Assembly: GCA_036504975.1 (NCBI GenBank)
Contig: DASXUF010000012.1
Span: forward strand, 1 to 64,000
DNA: 64,000 nucleotides
Direction of reading: 5' to 3'
Source of the DNA: Candidatus Binatia bacterium
GTDB lineage: Bacteria; Desulfobacterota; Binatia; UBA9968
Under the pieces are notes generated by a model, which made no database searches, was not told the origin of the DNA, and saw only the letters and a list, made by a program, of their open reading frames with translations. Positions 34,135 to 42,972 of this stretch are shown here, one piece after another (the stretch's first letter is position 1; every line of letters starts with the position of its first letter). Made by a program: the position numbers and the translations under genes.

Positions 34135-35133
34135 ATGAAGAAAATCTTCCGCGCGTGCCTTCTCGCGCTGCTTCTCGTCGCGGCCTCACTGGCATCGACT
34201 CCCGCCCAGGAAAAGAAACTCGACAAGATCCGCGTCGGCGGCGGCTCGGCGTCGGCGACGCAAATGTCGATGTGGCTCGCCAAAGAGGGAGGCTTTTACG
34301 AGAAGAACGGGCTCGCCATCGAGGCGATCAGTATTCCGGGCAGCTCGCTCGCTCTCCAGGCGATGCTTGCCGGTGAAGTGCCCATCATCCAGCTTGGCGG
34401 CGCCGCGTCGATTCAAGCTAATTTTTCCGGCGCCGACACCGTCATCATAGCCACGATCGTGCGCAAGTTTCTATTTTCGATCTTCGCCCGGCCGGGCATC
34501 GAGCGCATGGAGGATTTGCGCGGCAAGGTGTTCGGCGCAACCCGCTTCGGCACGCTCTCGGACCTCGCCTCCAGGTTTGCTCTACGGGCCCATGGCATCG
34601 ATCCGGATAGAGATATCACGATGGTGCAGACCGGTGGCCCGGCTGAAACGGTAACGGCTATGGCTGCAGGAAAGGTCCATGCGGCAGCGATAAGTCCGCC
34701 GGCGACCTTGCAGGCGCGGCGGCTCAAGCTGAAGGAGCTGCTGGATTTGTCCAAGCTGGACGCGGAGTATCACGTCAACGGCGTCGTGACGAGCCGGAGA
34801 TATCTGAAGAGCCATGAGGATGTCGTGCGGCGCTTTCTCAGGGCCTACATCGAGGGCGCGGCGCGCGGCCGGAAGGACAAGAGCTTTGCGGTGAAGGCGA
34901 TGGGAAAGTATTTCAGGACCGACGACCAGGAAATACTCGAAGAGACTTATGAAACGGTCATCAAATCCTTCTCTATCCCGCCCTATCCATCGCTCCAGGG
35001 GATAGCGAGCTTGCTGCAAGGGCTGGAAAAACAAAATCCCAAGGCCAAGGGCGCGAAACCGGAAGAGTTCTCGGACAGCCGCCTCGTCAGGGAACTGGAT
35101 CAGAGCGGCTTTATCAAATCGCTGCTGCCCTGA
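34135..35133 (+). CDS. ABC transporter substrate-binding protein (NMT1/SsuA-like)
   Basis: Periplasmic type 2 binding protein, 332 residues. Signal peptide at 1-25 (MKKIFRACLLALLLVAASLA, then STPAQ). Family blocks: IRVGGGSASATQMSMWLAKEGGFYEKNGL, LAGEVPIIQLGGAASIQA, and MEDLRGKVFGATRFGTLSDLAS. Resembles aliphatic sulfonate, taurine or thiamine-precursor binding proteins, but these groups bind many ligands. No permease or ATPase is adjacent. A convergent amidohydrolase gene ends 16 bp away. Ligand unknown. Confidence 0.88.
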   Translation: MKKIFRACLLALLLVAASLASTPAQEKKLDKIRVGGGSASATQMSMWLAKEGGFYEKNGLAIEAISIPGSSLALQAMLAGEVPIIQLGGAASIQANFSGADTVIIATIVRKFLFSIFARPGIERMEDLRGKVFGATRFGTLSDLASRFALRAHGIDPDRDITMVQTGGPAETVTAMAAGKVHAAAISPPATLQARRLKLKELLDLSKLDAEYHVNGVVTSRRYLKSHEDVVRRFLRAYIEGAARGRKDKSFAVKAMGKYFRTDDQEILEETYETVIKSFSIPPYPSLQGIASLLQGLEKQNPKAKGAKPEEFSDSRLVRELDQSGFIKSLLP

Positions 35134-35148
35134 TCCGAGGAGCGACGC

Positions 35149-36219
35149 TCAAAGCGCGTAAAATTTTCTCGGATTGTCGTAGAGGATTTTTTTCTTCGAA
35201 ACGCGCGCGAGATCTTTGCGCTCACAGAACTCTTTCACCAGCTTCCCGAGGTCGGTTTTGGTCGCTTCGTGCGGGAAGTCGGAGGCCCAGAGCAGGCAGC
35301 CGTCGCCCAACAGCTCGATGTCGCGGCGCGTCGTCATCTCTTCGCCGCATTGAAAGAAAAGCCGCTTGCGGGCGAGAAGGTCGCTCGGCAAGACCGGCCG
35401 CTCTTTCCGCGGCACGCGCTCCAGCCGCTCCTCGATTTTGCCGATCATATAAGGAACCCAGCCGCAGCCGGCCTCGAGAAAGCCGAGTCTTAGCCTTTTG
35501 AGCTTGTCCATCAGGCCCGAGAACATGATGTTCGTGAACTGGCGCATCTGCGGAATGACGTGCGCCAGAGCGGCCACCTCGTTGGGTTGCAAAAAGCGAT
35601 CGTTGTCTCTGAGCGACGTGCATGAATGAACGGAAAGCGCGCAGCCGAGCCGGTCGGCTTCCTCGAAGATCGGCCGGTACTGAGAATGGCCCAGCGGAAG
35701 CGGCAGGCCTTCGGCCGGCAAGATCCCTCCCACCATGCCGTAGCGCTTCACCGCCCGGCGCAATTCTTTGACCGCGCTTTGGATATCCTGCAGCGGCAGC
35801 AGCGCCATGCCGCGGAATCTTTCGTCGCGGCTCAAGAACCGATCATGGAGGAAGTCGTTGTAGGCGCGGCAGAGCTCGGCCGCGTACTCGGGGTTGCCGA
35901 TCTGGCCGATGTGCATGAAGCGGGTGGGATAGAGGACGGTTAACTCGATCTTTCCCTCGTCGAGCTTCTCCGCCCACTCGCGCCAATCCGGCACGCGGAA
36001 ATCCTGGCGCCGGTAGTCGTTCTGAGGGATCGAGCGGTGCCAGCCGTGATGCGGCACCAGCGGAAAGTACAGCATCGCGTCGCGCCGCGACCTGTAGCCC
36101 GGAGACATATATTCGATGATCTCTTTGTCGGTCTCGCGGACGTGTCCGTCCGAGTCGATGACGTGGGCCGGCGTCGCCGAGCGAGTCCGAGAGCGCCGTC
36201 CCGGCTTGCCGTTCCTCAT
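35149..36219 (-). CDS. amidohydrolase family protein (amidohydrolase_2, ACMSD-like)
   Basis: TIM-barrel metal-dependent hydrolase or decarboxylase, 356 residues from ATG 36219. A longer frame to 36357 runs into the divergent gene and is rejected. The N-terminal metal motif is DSDGHVRE rather than the classical HxH. Other blocks are VHSCTSLRD with the barrel His, and LLWASDFPHEATKTD near the C-terminus, with the catalytic Asp. This group includes decarboxylases such as gamma-resorcylate and aminocarboxymuconate semialdehyde decarboxylases. It is convergent with one substrate-binding-protein gene and divergent from the D-aminoacylase gene, suggesting a catabolic cluster. Confidence 0.87.
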   Translation of the reverse strand: MRNGKPGRRSRTRSATPAHVIDSDGHVRETDKEIIEYMSPGYRSRRDAMLYFPLVPHHGWHRSIPQNDYRRQDFRVPDWREWAEKLDEGKIELTVLYPTRFMHIGQIGNPEYAAELCRAYNDFLHDRFLSRDERFRGMALLPLQDIQSAVKELRRAVKRYGMVGGILPAEGLPLPLGHSQYRPIFEEADRLGCALSVHSCTSLRDNDRFLQPNEVAALAHVIPQMRQFTNIMFSGLMDKLKRLRLGFLEAGCGWVPYMIGKIEERLERVPRKERPVLPSDLLARKRLFFQCGEEMTTRRDIELLGDGCLLWASDFPHEATKTDLGKLVKEFCERKDLARVSKKKILYDNPRKFYAL

Positions 36220-36355
36220 GTCGGGTTTGTTGCATAGAGCCTCGTGGCTTGTCAACGAAGCGCGGCTCGGTGACAGGAAATCCCTCTTCGGTTCCAGCTT
36301 GATCGTCTTTTCCAACGGGTGTATGTGAGGGTTGGTTTCAGCGGACCAATCCAAC

Positions 36356-38050
36356 ATGCCTTACGATATCCTCATCAAAGGGGCGCGGGTGATCGACGGC
36401 AGCGGGACGCCTTCCCACACGGGCGACGTCGCGGTGCAACGGGGGAGGATCGCGGAAGTGGGCCGCATTAACGGCGGCGCTTGGCGCGTAATCGACGCCG
36501 GCGGTCTCGCCCTATCGCCGGGCTTCATCGACTTCCACACGCACCTAGACGCCCAGCTTCTCTGGGATCCGATTGCGACTTCGTCGTGCTGGCACGGAAT
36601 CACGACGGTTATTCCGGGAAACTGCGGCCTCACGCTTGCGCCGTGCCGTCCGCAAGACAGAGAGAGCACGCTCGGAAGCTTCGTGCGCGTCGAGGCCATG
36701 CCCCTCCAGGTCCTCAGGTCTGCGGTCAATTGGGAGTGGGAAACTTTTCCCGAGTATCTGAATCGTCTCGACGGCAGGCTCGGCGTCAACGTCGCGGCTC
36801 TTCTCGGCCACTGCGCGCTGCGCCAGTACGTCATGGGCGACGCGGCATGCGAGCGGGAGGCGACAGACGACGAGATCGGGAGGATGAAAAACATTCTCAA
36901 GGAGAGCGTGCGCGCCGGCGCGATCGGATTTTCCACCAACCAGAATCCGGTGCACATGCGCACCGACGGCAGGCCGATTCCCAGCCGCCTCGCCGCGGAA
37001 AAGGAGATTCTGGAGCTTGCGGGGGTCTTGGGCGATCTGAATCGCGGATCGGTTCAGATCTCGGTAGGAACTCCCGGCATAGCGGTTCCCGCCGACAAGG
37101 CGGTAGGATGGTTCAATCGCATCGCCGCGCGCGCGAGCCGCCCCGTCGTCTGGCAAAGCATCGCTCACCGTTGGGACCAGCCCGATCTCTGGCGCCAGCT
37201 TCTCGATTTGGCCAAAGAGAGTCAGGCCGAAGGCGTTCCATCGTATCCGCTCTGCAACGCGCGCCTGTTCAACAATCGCTTCAATCTGAAAAACGCCCAG
37301 GTCTTCGACGATCTGCCGACGTGGAAGGAAACTCTATTCACGCCTCTCGACGCGAGAATCGAGCGCTTCCGCGATCCCGAGCTGCGAAAAAAACTCCGCG
37401 AGGAGGCGGTGGAAAATCGCTTTCGTTCGCGCTTTTCCCGGCGCTGGGATCTCGTCTACATGATCAAAGCGGCGAGCGCGAAAAATAAATCGCTGGAGAA
37501 AAAAAGCGTTGCCGAGATTGCCGCCATGCAGGGAAAAGAAGTGATCGACGCGTTTCTCGATCTCTCTCTGGAAGAAGGTCTGGAGACGCAGTTTCAGACT
37601 TCCAGCACCAACGGGGACGAGAGCGCCGTGGCGGAGATTCTCCGAAGCCCTTACACTCTGGTCGGCCAGTCCGACGCGGGGGCGCATCTCATCTACGACA
37701 GCGGTTACGGCTACGCGACGCGCTTTCTCGGATATTGGATCAGGGAGCGAAACGTCATGGGCCTCGAAGAAGGCGTGCGCAAGCTCACTTCCATGGTCGC
37801 TTCAATCTTCGGCCTTCAAGACCGCGGTCTGATCCGCGCGGGCATGGCGGCGGACCTCGTTCTCTTCGATCCCGAAACGGTGGGCGACTCCGAGCCGGAG
37901 ATGGTAAGCGACTTGCCCGGAGGGGAAAAGCGGCTCGTCCAGAAATCCACGGGAGTGCAAATGACGATCGTGAACGGCCAAGTGCTCACTGAAAACGGCA
38001 AGCATAGCGGCGCGCTTCCCGGAAGGGTATTGGGAAAGGATGAGGGATGA
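36356..38050 (+). CDS. N-acyl-D-amino-acid deacylase family amidohydrolase
   Basis: 564-residue zinc hydrolase of the D-aminoacylase/dihydroorotase-like group. Begins MPYDILIKGARVIDGSG, with the metal motif FIDFHTHLDAQL, the NCGLTLAPC segment typical of this family, and the C-terminal VGQSDAGAHLIYD and GLIRAGMAADLVLFDPETV. An earlier start at 36332 lacks support. The product would release D-amino acids from N-acyl precursors. Stop overlaps the region of the next substrate-binding-protein gene, whose ATG 38068 is 17 bases on, so they are probably co-transcribed. Confidence 0.9.
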   Translation: MPYDILIKGARVIDGSGTPSHTGDVAVQRGRIAEVGRINGGAWRVIDAGGLALSPGFIDFHTHLDAQLLWDPIATSSCWHGITTVIPGNCGLTLAPCRPQDRESTLGSFVRVEAMPLQVLRSAVNWEWETFPEYLNRLDGRLGVNVAALLGHCALRQYVMGDAACEREATDDEIGRMKNILKESVRAGAIGFSTNQNPVHMRTDGRPIPSRLAAEKEILELAGVLGDLNRGSVQISVGTPGIAVPADKAVGWFNRIAARASRPVVWQSIAHRWDQPDLWRQLLDLAKESQAEGVPSYPLCNARLFNNRFNLKNAQVFDDLPTWKETLFTPLDARIERFRDPELRKKLREEAVENRFRSRFSRRWDLVYMIKAASAKNKSLEKKSVAEIAAMQGKEVIDAFLDLSLEEGLETQFQTSSTNGDESAVAEILRSPYTLVGQSDAGAHLIYDSGYGYATRFLGYWIRERNVMGLEEGVRKLTSMVASIFGLQDRGLIRAGMAADLVLFDPETVGDSEPEMVSDLPGGEKRLVQKSTGVQMTIVNGQVLTENGKHSGALPGRVLGKDEG

Positions 38051-38067
38051 AGGATGAAGGCGGAAGG

Positions 38068-39069
38068 ATGAAGATAAGACTCATTTCTGCGCTCATCGTC
38101 TCCGGCTTTTTCGCTTTTACGGCGACAGCCGCCGAAGTGCAACAAAAGGCGGAGGCGGAGGGCAAGGTCGTTCTTTACGCCTCGATGAACAACGCCGACG
38201 TGAAAGCGCTCGCCGACGGATTCAAGCAGCTCTATCCCAAGATCGACATCCAGTTCTATCGCGCGAGCGACGCGCCGCTCATGGAAAAAGTGATGACCGA
38301 AGCGCGAGCGGGCAAGCCGCTCTGGGACGTGATCGCGACGACGGGCTTCTACGGCCACTTCCTCAAGAAGCGGGGGATGCTCGAAGCCTACGACTCGCCG
38401 GAGAGAAAATACTTTCGCGACGTCTATAAGGACCCGCAGGCGTTCTGGACTTCCACCTACACGACGTATTCGGTCGTCGGCTACAACACCAAGCTGGTGC
38501 CGAAGACAAGCATTTCAAAGTCTTATCAGGATCTGCTGAAGCCCGAATGGAAAGGGCAGGTCGGGATGGAGGCGCGTCCTTACGAGTGGTTCGCCACCAC
38601 GATGAAAAATATGGGCGGCGAAGAAAAGGGACTCGACTTCATGCGCCGCTTCGCCCAGCAGCAGCCGCAGGCGCGCACCGGGAGGACGCTCATCGCCCAG
38701 CTCGTGGCCGCCGGCGAATTCAAAGCCTCCGTCACGGTCTACTCGCAGAGCTATGAGATTCTCAAGGGCAGCGGCGCGCCGGTGGAATGGGTGGCGCTCG
38801 ATCCGGTCTACGCGAGCGTTCATCCGACGGGCATCGCGGCGAAAGCGCCGAACCCGAACGCGGCGCGCCTGCTGATGGACTACCTCCTGTCCAAGAAAGG
38901 CCAGGAGATTATCCGCTCTCTAAGGCGGATTCCCGACCGAACCGACACGCCGCCCGATCCGCCGCGCCTGATCGAAGGCATCCGCCCCGCGGTCACTTCG
39001 GCCGAGGTCTACGACGACTTCGATCGCTACATCCGGCTCTTCGGCGAGACTTTCAAGTTCGCAAAATAG
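38068..39069 (+). CDS. ABC transporter substrate-binding protein (iron/polyamine-type fold)
   Basis: 333-residue extracellular solute-binding protein of the Fbp/PotD-like fold. ATG 38068 has GGAAGG just upstream, and an in-frame start 21 bases earlier lies in a GGATGA simple repeat. Signal peptide MKIRLISALIVSGFFAFTAT then AAAE. Blocks: KVVLYASMNNADVKALADGF, DVIATTGFYGHFLKKRGML and AARLLMDYLLSKKGQEII. Followed 5 bp later by an ABC ATPase gene, but no permease is encoded in the cluster. Ligand unknown. Confidence 0.88.
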   Translation: MKIRLISALIVSGFFAFTATAAEVQQKAEAEGKVVLYASMNNADVKALADGFKQLYPKIDIQFYRASDAPLMEKVMTEARAGKPLWDVIATTGFYGHFLKKRGMLEAYDSPERKYFRDVYKDPQAFWTSTYTTYSVVGYNTKLVPKTSISKSYQDLLKPEWKGQVGMEARPYEWFATTMKNMGGEEKGLDFMRRFAQQQPQARTGRTLIAQLVAAGEFKASVTVYSQSYEILKGSGAPVEWVALDPVYASVHPTGIAAKAPNPNAARLLMDYLLSKKGQEIIRSLRRIPDRTDTPPDPPRLIEGIRPAVTSAEVYDDFDRYIRLFGETFKFAK

Positions 39070-39074
39070 CTCTT

Positions 39075-39911
39075 ATGCGCGTCGTCATTCACGGGCTGAC
39101 CAAAACTTTTGTCAGCGGGCCGAAGGGCGAGAAAAAAGTGCGCGCGCTCGGCGGCGTCGATCTCGAAGTGAAAGACCGTGAATTTTTCGGCGTCATCGGT
39201 CCGACGGGCTGCGGCAAGACGACGCTGCTGCACATACTCGCAGGACTGGAAAAGCCGACGGACGGCACGGTGGAGTTTGTCGGCGAGAAGCGCACCGAAG
39301 CGATGGTCTCGATGGTGTTTCAGGACGCGGCGCTGATGCCCTGGCGAACGGTGGCGAACAACGTCCCGTTGGGGCCGGAGTTCCGCAAGCAGCCGGTTCC
39401 CATATATAGAAGGGTGACGCAGTTCTTCCTCGAAATGGTGCGCATGGTCGATTTCAGCGGCACCAACCCGCTCGAGCTGTCCGGCGGCATGAAACAGAAA
39501 GTGGCGATCGCGCGCGCGCTAGCCAACGATCCGGAAGTGATCGTCATGGACGAGCCCTTCGCCAACCTCGACGCCCAGACGCGGCTGCTGCTGCGCGAAG
39601 AGCTGATAAGCATCTGGGAAAAGCACAAGAAGACCGTGATCCTGGTCACGCACAACCTCGAAGAGGCGGTGATGCTCTGCGACCGCGTCGCGGTGATGAG
39701 CGCTTCGCCGGGTGTGATCAAGAGCGTGGTCCCGATCGACGTCAAGCGCCCGCGCGGCATCAAGAGCATGAGCGACCCGGACTTCATCCGCTGTATGGAA
39801 AAGATTTGGGAATTGCTGCGCAACGAAGTCGATCGCGCGATGAGGGAAAACCACCCGTCGAAAGCCGAGCAGCCGCCGGCCCCGAAGAAAAAGCACGATT
39901 GGTGGTGGTAA
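39075..39911 (+). CDS. ABC transporter ATP-binding protein (nitrate/sulfonate/taurine class)
   Basis: 278-residue ATPase. Walker A GPTGCGKTT (about 43-51), Q-loop VFQDAALMPWRTV (the PWxT pattern is typical of the SsuB/TauB/NrtD class), signature LSGGMKQK, Walker B VIVMDEPFANLDA and switch HNLEEAV. Ends in a Pro/Lys-rich tail with HDWWW. It follows a binding-protein gene by 5 bp, but the expected membrane permease is missing in both directions. The upstream binding protein belongs to a different fold class from the usual partners of this ATPase, so the pairing is odd. Confidence 0.9.
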   Translation: MRVVIHGLTKTFVSGPKGEKKVRALGGVDLEVKDREFFGVIGPTGCGKTTLLHILAGLEKPTDGTVEFVGEKRTEAMVSMVFQDAALMPWRTVANNVPLGPEFRKQPVPIYRRVTQFFLEMVRMVDFSGTNPLELSGGMKQKVAIARALANDPEVIVMDEPFANLDAQTRLLLREELISIWEKHKKTVILVTHNLEEAVMLCDRVAVMSASPGVIKSVVPIDVKRPRGIKSMSDPDFIRCMEKIWELLRNEVDRAMRENHPSKAEQPPAPKKKHDWWW

Positions 39912-39949
39912 ACATTGAGAAGAAAGACGAAGAGTTTTTTGTGTTTCTT

Positions 39950-40021
39950 GGGTTTATTGAGTTACCCAATGAACTCAATGAACCCAAAGAACTCAATGAA
40001 CCCAAATAACCCAATGAACCC
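39950..40021. repeat. AACTCAATGAACCC direct and inverted repeats
   Basis: GGGTTTATTGAGTT (39950-39963) is complementary with one mismatch to AACTCAATGAACCC at 39972-39985. That arm recurs directly at 39990-40003 and, as AACCCAATGAACCC, at 40008-40021. AT-rich and non-coding, between an ABC ATPase gene and an oxidoreductase gene. Confidence 0.7.
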
Positions 40022-40077
40022 AACAAACTTTTTGTACTTCGTACGGATTGCTCGTGAATGAACCGGGAGATGAAAAA

Positions 40078-41295
40078 ATGGCGGACACTTTTAGAACCCT
40101 GAAAGTCGGCGTCGCCGGCCTCGGCGTCGGCAGCACGCAGATTATTCCTGCGTTGGAGAAGATGCCCGGCATGAAGCTCGTCGCCGCGGCGGATTTGCGC
40201 AAGGATGCGCTCGAGGCGTTCAAGCAAAAGTACGGCGGCCGGGTTTACGACAGCGTGGAAAAACTCTGCGCCGACCCGAAAGTCGAGGCCGTTTGGATCT
40301 CGACGCCGAATCAATTTCATTGCGAGCACGTGATCGCGGCCGCCGAGCGCGGCAAGCACGCTGTCGTCGAAAAGCCGATGGCGCTCACGATCGAAGAGTG
40401 CGAGAGCATGGTCGCCGCGGTGGAGAAGAACAAAGTGAAGCTCCTCTGCGGCCACACGCAGAGCTTCAATCCCGCCATCCGCGCCATGAGGAAGGCCATC
40501 GCCTCCGGCGAGCTGGGCGGTCTTCGCGCGCTGCATACCTGGATGTACACCGACTGGATGCTGCGTCCGCGCATGCCGGCCGAGCTCGATCACAAGCTCG
40601 GCGGCGGCGTCGTTTACCGGCAGGGACCGCACCAGATCGACACGATCCGCCTTCTCGGTGCCGGCATGGTCAGGAGCGTGCGCGCCGTGACGGGGCAGTG
40701 GATGAGCGAGCGGCCGGCGCCGGGATATTACTCCGCGTTTCTCGAGTTTGAAGACGGCACGCCGGCCAGCGTCGTCTATAACGGTTACGGCTATTTCGAT
40801 ACCTCCGAGCTGACGTGGGGAATCGGCGAACGCCACTACAACCAGGAAGAAAGAGCGCGCGTCAGAAGCCAGCTCAGAAACAAAACGCTGGACGAAGAAA
40901 AGGCCAAGGAGGCGATGCGCTTCGGCGGCAAGAGGGAAGGCGAGTTTTCGCACGACGCTGCGGTTCAGGCGGATCGGGCGACGCACGGGATTCAAGGCGG
41001 CGGCCATTTTTTCGGCATCACTTTGGCCACCTGCGAGCGCGGCGACATCCGCCAATCGCCCGACGGGATTTATCTCTACGGCGACGAAGGCCGGAGAGAG
41101 ATTCCCGTCACCGGACGGAGCGCGTCGCGGTTTTCCGAGTTGAACGAGCTTTACGAGGCCGTGACTCAGGACCGTCCGGTTTATCACGACGGACGGTGGG
41201 GCATGGCGACGCTGGAGGTCTGCTTGGCGATCATGCAGTCGGCGCGCGAGCGACGCGAGATTTTTCTCGCGCATCAGAGCCCGACGTCGGATTGA
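40078..41295 (+). CDS. Gfo/Idh/MocA family oxidoreductase, phthalate-dihydrodiol-dehydrogenase-like
   Basis: 405-residue NAD(P)-dependent oxidoreductase. N-terminal Rossmann motif GVAGLGVGSTQIIPAL, then VWISTPNQFH, VVEKPMALTIEECE and LLCGHTQSFNPAIR. The later blocks VVYRQGPHQIDTIRLLGAGMVRSVRAVTGQW and VVYNGYGYFDTSELTW resemble phthalate 4,5-dihydrodiol dehydrogenases (Pht4 type) more than sugar enzymes. GGGAG site 8 bases before ATG 40078. Flanked by genes for binding proteins, so a role in degrading the imported compound is plausible. No phthalate dioxygenase is present in the window. Confidence 0.87.
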   Translation: MADTFRTLKVGVAGLGVGSTQIIPALEKMPGMKLVAAADLRKDALEAFKQKYGGRVYDSVEKLCADPKVEAVWISTPNQFHCEHVIAAAERGKHAVVEKPMALTIEECESMVAAVEKNKVKLLCGHTQSFNPAIRAMRKAIASGELGGLRALHTWMYTDWMLRPRMPAELDHKLGGGVVYRQGPHQIDTIRLLGAGMVRSVRAVTGQWMSERPAPGYYSAFLEFEDGTPASVVYNGYGYFDTSELTWGIGERHYNQEERARVRSQLRNKTLDEEKAKEAMRFGGKREGEFSHDAAVQADRATHGIQGGGHFFGITLATCERGDIRQSPDGIYLYGDEGRREIPVTGRSASRFSELNELYEAVTQDRPVYHDGRWGMATLEVCLAIMQSARERREIFLAHQSPTSD

Positions 41296-41328
41296 AGATT
41301 CACGAACATCAACCAAAGGAGTCTCGTT

Positions 41329-42426
41329 ATGAAAATAAACTACGGTACAGCCGTGATTTTAACCACGGCATGTTTGATCGCGCTGTCCTTTTCACCGGTT
41401 TTCGCCGCGAGCGCCGAGGATCTGCTCGCCGAGATCAATAAGCTTCCCGCGAGCGAGAGACAAAAACGGCTGGAGGAGGGTGCGAAAAAAGAAGGGACTC
41501 TCACGGTCTATTCCAACCAGGGACTAGATACGATCCGGGCCTACTCGGAGGGCTTCGGCAAGAAATATCCCTTCATCAAAGTCGACTCGACCCGTCTTCA
41601 GGGCGCCAAAGGGATGGAGCGGATGCTGCTGGAGCACAGGATCGGCAAGTTTCAGGCCGACGTCGCCGGCGTGGATTTCGACAACATCACCGAGTTGCTC
41701 AAAGGCGGGGTTCTCGGACGTTACGATTCGCCGGAGAAAAAGGCTTACGCGGGCCAGTTTTGGGACAAGGACGGACGCTGGTATGTGACGGATTACACGC
41801 TCGTGGTGATCGGTTACAACAGCAAGCTCGTGAAGCCGAGCGAGGCGCCGAAGAGTTACGCCGATCTGTTGAACCCGAAGTGGAAGAACGACATCTCGAT
41901 CGACACCGAGCCCGAACAGGCGGTCTTCGCCTGGCTGCTCGATTGGGGCGAGGCCAAGACCGTCGAGTATATGAAAGCGCTGATGCGAAACGGCGCCGTG
42001 CCGCGCCGGGGCCACACGCTGCAAGTGCAGCTCCTGTGCAGCGGCGAGACCAAGATCGCGGTCGAAGTCTATCCCGCGAGGATCGCCCAGATGAAGCACG
42101 AGAAGGGATGCCCGCTCGAAATGGTCTTTCCCGATCCGACGCCGGGCTCTTTAGGAAGTCATTCGGGAATCGCCAAGGGCGCCGCGCACCCGCATGCCGC
42201 CGCGCTTTATCTCGACTATATTTTGAGCGCGGAGGGCGCCTCGGCTTTGGCGAAGAACGGCGGTCTGCCCGCGAGAAAGGGCGTGAAAGGGGCGTACGAA
42301 GAAGTTTCCAACTTGGATGAGAAGGGAATCCGCATGATCCTGATCGGTCCCGACAAGATGCCGGTGGTCAAAGACAAAGGCTACAAACTCATCGAGGACA
42401 TCATCATCAGAAAGCAGATCCAGTGA
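41329..42426 (+). CDS. extracellular solute-binding protein (iron-type fold)
   Basis: 365 residues. Signal peptide MKINYGTAVILTTACLIALS with cleavage near VFAAS. The mature part begins with a helical ASAEDLLAEINKLPASERQKRL, then EGTLTVYSNQGLDTIRAYSEGF, GKFQADVAGVDFDNITELLKG and AAALYLDYILSAEGASALAK, as in Fbp-like type 2 binding proteins. AAAGGAG site upstream. It follows the oxidoreductase by 33 bp on the same strand. No permease nearby. A similar gene lies at 38068. Confidence 0.88.
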   Translation: MKINYGTAVILTTACLIALSFSPVFAASAEDLLAEINKLPASERQKRLEEGAKKEGTLTVYSNQGLDTIRAYSEGFGKKYPFIKVDSTRLQGAKGMERMLLEHRIGKFQADVAGVDFDNITELLKGGVLGRYDSPEKKAYAGQFWDKDGRWYVTDYTLVVIGYNSKLVKPSEAPKSYADLLNPKWKNDISIDTEPEQAVFAWLLDWGEAKTVEYMKALMRNGAVPRRGHTLQVQLLCSGETKIAVEVYPARIAQMKHEKGCPLEMVFPDPTPGSLGSHSGIAKGAAHPHAAALYLDYILSAEGASALAKNGGLPARKGVKGAYEEVSNLDEKGIRMILIGPDKMPVVKDKGYKLIEDIIIRKQIQ

Positions 42427-42431
42427 GGTGT

Positions 42432-42829
42432 ATGATGAGATTCACGGTCTTTGCCTTGGTCGCCGCTTTCTTTGTGGTGGTGGCGCTCGTTCATGCTCAA
42501 GATTGTAATAACCCGCAGACGCAAGCCGAGATGAATCAGTGTGCGACTAAAGATCACGAGGCAGCGACGAGAGAACTCAACGAAATCTATAATAAATACC
42601 GAGATCGACTTAACAAAGAACAGAAGGAGGGCATTCAGGAAGTGCAACATGCGTGGATGAGATTCTGTGACCTGACGTGTAGGTTTGAGAGTTCTGGGGT
42701 AGAGGGCGGCAGTGCGTATGGGTCGCTATATCAGGTTGTCTAACTCGTATGACAAAGGAACGAACAAAACAGCTTCAAAGATTAGCGACTTGTAAAGAGG
42801 GCGATCTTAGTTGTCCCGTGTGGCGGTGA
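42432..42829 (+). pseudogene. LprI/DUF1311-family periplasmic protein, frameshifted
   Basis: The first 104 codons encode a signal peptide (FTVFALVAAFFVVVALVHAQ) and the DUF1311 pattern CNNPQTQAEMNQCA, ATRELNEIYNKYRDRL and QHAWMRFCDLTCRF, then stop at 42743 after GSLYQVV. A shifted frame from 42737 continues with CLTRMTKERTKQLQRL and ends ATCKEGDLSCPVWR at 42829, the expected family C-terminus. One inserted or two deleted bases near 42735 restore a full-length protein. Either a recent pseudogene or an assembly error. Family members include a lysozyme inhibitor. Confidence 0.75.
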
Positions 42830-42874
42830 GATAAGTTTCTTTTATTTTTTAGTTCTCAGCGGCAGTTAAATTCC

Positions 42875-42902
42875 GTTCGCCCTGAGCTTGTCGAAGGGCG
42901 TC
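42875..42902 (+). repeat. Palindromic GTTCG-CCTGAGC repeat, forward copy
   Basis: GTTCGCCCT, an 11-base loop containing GAGCTTGTCGA, then AGGGCG. The loop is the sequence that translates as LSLSKD or SSGR in many genomes. The inverted copy is at 43285-43313, beyond the GIY-YIG gene. Confidence 0.8.
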
Positions 42903-42972
42903 CTTCGCGAACCTCAGTGTAGGAAAGGTAGGGCTGGCACAAATTAACTGCAAAGCTAGAGCAACGAGAGTC

